From: Dolichospermum flos-aquae CCAP 1403/13F
GTDB taxonomy: Bacteria; Cyanobacteriota; Cyanobacteriia; Cyanobacteriales; Nostocaceae
Reading direction: 5' to 3'
Length of the DNA: 64,000 bases
Assembly (NCBI RefSeq): GCF_012516395.1
Contig: NZ_CP051206.1
Location: 4,010,001-4,074,000 of the forward strand
Under the pieces are notes generated by a model. That model had not been told where the DNA came from. It ran no database searches and saw only the letters and a program-made list of their open reading frames with translations. Position 1 is the stretch's first letter. Each line of letters starts with the position of its first letter. A program made the translations under genes and the position numbers. Below are positions 63,160 through 64,000 of the stretch, piece by piece.

Positions 63160-63533
63160 AGCTCTATTCCTTGAGAAATTGCAGGTAAAATATAAGGTTT
63201 AGCGTGTTGTGCTTCCATCAAATCAAGAGAAAAATCTTCAGCAATATCCAAAAGAACACCCACTGCTTTAAAATAATCTTTTTCTGGTAAACCCCAAACA
63301 GCTAAATCAATATCAGAACGCCAACTCATTTGTTGATGATCCAATAAAGAACCGAATAAGACAACTTTTTCTGCGCCAAATCTTTCTTTCAAGATTTTGG
63401 CACATTGTCGCGCAATTTTCAAACCTTGTTTTTGGCGTTCTTGCATAGCGACTAGAAACTGAGGACGATTTTTTCTAGCCTCTAAAACCTCTTGGATAAT
63501 TCGTTGTTTAGTAGCTTCATTAATGAGACTCAT
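63156..63533 (-). CDS. MNT-type nucleotidyltransferase (orphan antitoxin)
   Basis: The 125-residue protein has a helical N-terminal extension (QFLVAMQERQKQGLKIARQC) and a nucleotidyltransferase core with G-S-x11-D-x-D (FGSLLDHQQMSWRSDIDLAVW) near residues 61-82, plus SLDLMEAQHA near the end. In MNT/HEPN modules such proteins counter the HepT toxin. Here the toxin is reduced to 16 codons, so the gene is an orphan and may be decaying. Confidence 0.8.
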   Translation of the reverse strand: MSLINEATKQRIIQEVLEARKNRPQFLVAMQERQKQGLKIARQCAKILKERFGAEKVVLFGSLLDHQQMSWRSDIDLAVWGLPEKDYFKAVGVLLDIAEDFSLDLMEAQHAKPYILPAISQGIEL

Positions 63534-63582
63534 AGTTTCTCAAATATGGGAATTTTCTAAAATAATTATAACTTAAAGTTTC

Positions 63583-63615
63583 AGATCCCTGACTTCTTCA
63601 AGAAGTCAGGGATAT
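63583..63615. repeat. GATCCCTGACTTCTT palindrome with compensatory change
   Basis: AGATCCCTGACTTCTT pairs with AAGAAGTCAGGGATAT. The C-to-T change on the left arm is matched by G-to-A on the right, keeping the pair. It is followed by TTTTTATTTC and lies between divergent MNT and dapL. Confidence 0.75.
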
Positions 63616-63674
63616 TTTTATTTCTGTCCTCAAAGTAAGATAGTGTATGATTGTCTTTTTTCTCAAAATTTACT

Positions 63675-64000
63675 ATGGCTACAATTAACGACAACTACCT
63701 GAAACTCAAAGCTGGTTATCTGTTTCCAGAAATTGCGCGACGGGTAAATGCTTTTGCACAAGCTAACCCTGATGCTAAAATCATTCGCTTGGGGATTGGT
63801 GATGTCACCGAACCCTTACCAGAAGCTTGTCGCACAGCCATGATTAAAGCTGTAGAAGATATGGGCGATCGCTCATCTTTCAAAGGATATGGCCCAGAAC
63901 AAGGTTATAATTGGTTAAGGGAGAAAATCGCCACCCACGACTTCCAGGCACGGGGAGCAGCCATAGAAGCCGATGAAATCTTCATTTCCGACGGTTCTAA
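63675..64000 (+). CDS. dapL: LL-diaminopimelate aminotransferase (5' part)
   Basis: The frame begins [17 protein letters not shown] and is open to the window edge (108 codons). It continues [11 protein letters not shown] and shows [12 protein letters not shown] near residue 37, [17 protein letters not shown] near 68 and DEIFISDGS near 97, which are fold-type I aminotransferase features of DapL. The enzyme converts tetrahydrodipicolinate to LL-diaminopimelate in one step for lysine and peptidoglycan, the route used by cyanobacteria. About 300 residues lie beyond the window. Confidence 0.92.
   Translation, partial: MATINDNYLKLKAGYLFPEIARRVNAFAQANPDAKIIRLGIGDVTEPLPEACRTAMIKAVEDMGDRSSFKGYGPEQGYNWLREKIATHDFQARGAAIEADEIFISDGS

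Overview
The window looks like chromosome of a filamentous, probably heterocyst-forming cyanobacterium (Nostocales; Anabaena, Dolichospermum or Aphanizomenon are plausible). Support comes from photosystem I subunit PsaD, the cyanobacterial NDH-1 subunit NdhM, frequent HIP1 sites (GCGATCGC), many 7-bp tandem repeats in intergenic DNA, an AT-rich background, multidomain kinases with FHA, PP2C and CHAT proteins, a NatF/G/H-type amino acid transporter, LL-diaminopimelate aminotransferase, and a small protein resembling a heterocyst-differentiation regulator family. I saw no rRNA or tRNA gene, CRISPR array, phage module or intact transposase.

Layout. 0-7 kb: fabG, two tandem Ser/Thr kinases with N-terminal zinc ribbons, a MetF-type reductase and trpS, all on the minus strand. 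7-17 kb: a HigA-like HTH fragment, a B12-binding radical SAM protein, a C-terminal remnant of nitrate reductase narB, a PsiE-type membrane protein, then a phospho-signalling cluster (FHA-PrsW protease, an unknown protein, CHAT protease-FHA, and a zinc-ribbon PP2C phosphatase). 17-28 kb: ndhM, the small regulator-like gene behind a long leader, a LuxR-type response regulator, cobA-hemD, coaE, a HEPN-RNase III fusion, trpE, psaD and a DICT-GAF histidine kinase. 28-33 kb: an ergothioneine-type pair (OvoA-like egtB, egtD) followed by a 2-oxoglutarate oxygenase and a DUF427 protein, then an MNT/HEPN pair. 33-39 kb: a duplicated-domain alkaline phosphatase with an RTX-like tail, flanked by direct repeats of neighbouring gene ends, and a betaine/choline-type ABC transporter. 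39-48 kb: a glycogen-debranching-type enzyme, an unknown protein, CobW GTPase plus WD40 protein, a MITE, and a GmrSD-type restriction protein followed by antitoxin and DUF29 remnants. 48-53 kb: a neutral/acidic amino acid ABC transporter operon. 53-64 kb: grxC, tadA, plsC, an LptF/G permease, a lipoprotein, an HTH stub, a subtilase, hicAB, a CHAD protein, a NIL-ferredoxin, a TxlA-like thioredoxin, an MNT gene with a truncated HepT, and the start of dapL.

Working together: cobA and hemD act consecutively around uroporphyrinogen III. The kinases, phosphatase and FHA proteases could form one phosphorylation-controlled proteolysis network. The opu genes and nat genes are separate uptake systems. 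Much intergenic DNA consists of dispersed elements: a 74-bp inverted-repeat element (seven copies, always the same orientation), a GATCCCCGACTTCTT palindrome (nine copies, mostly just after stop codons), and 7-bp tandem repeats. Several genes are decayed or truncated, which suggests repeat-mediated rearrangement. The strongest leads are the HEPN-RNase III fusion, the 74-bp element, the FHA-protease cluster, and the OvoA-type egtB cluster with its two unexplained neighbours.
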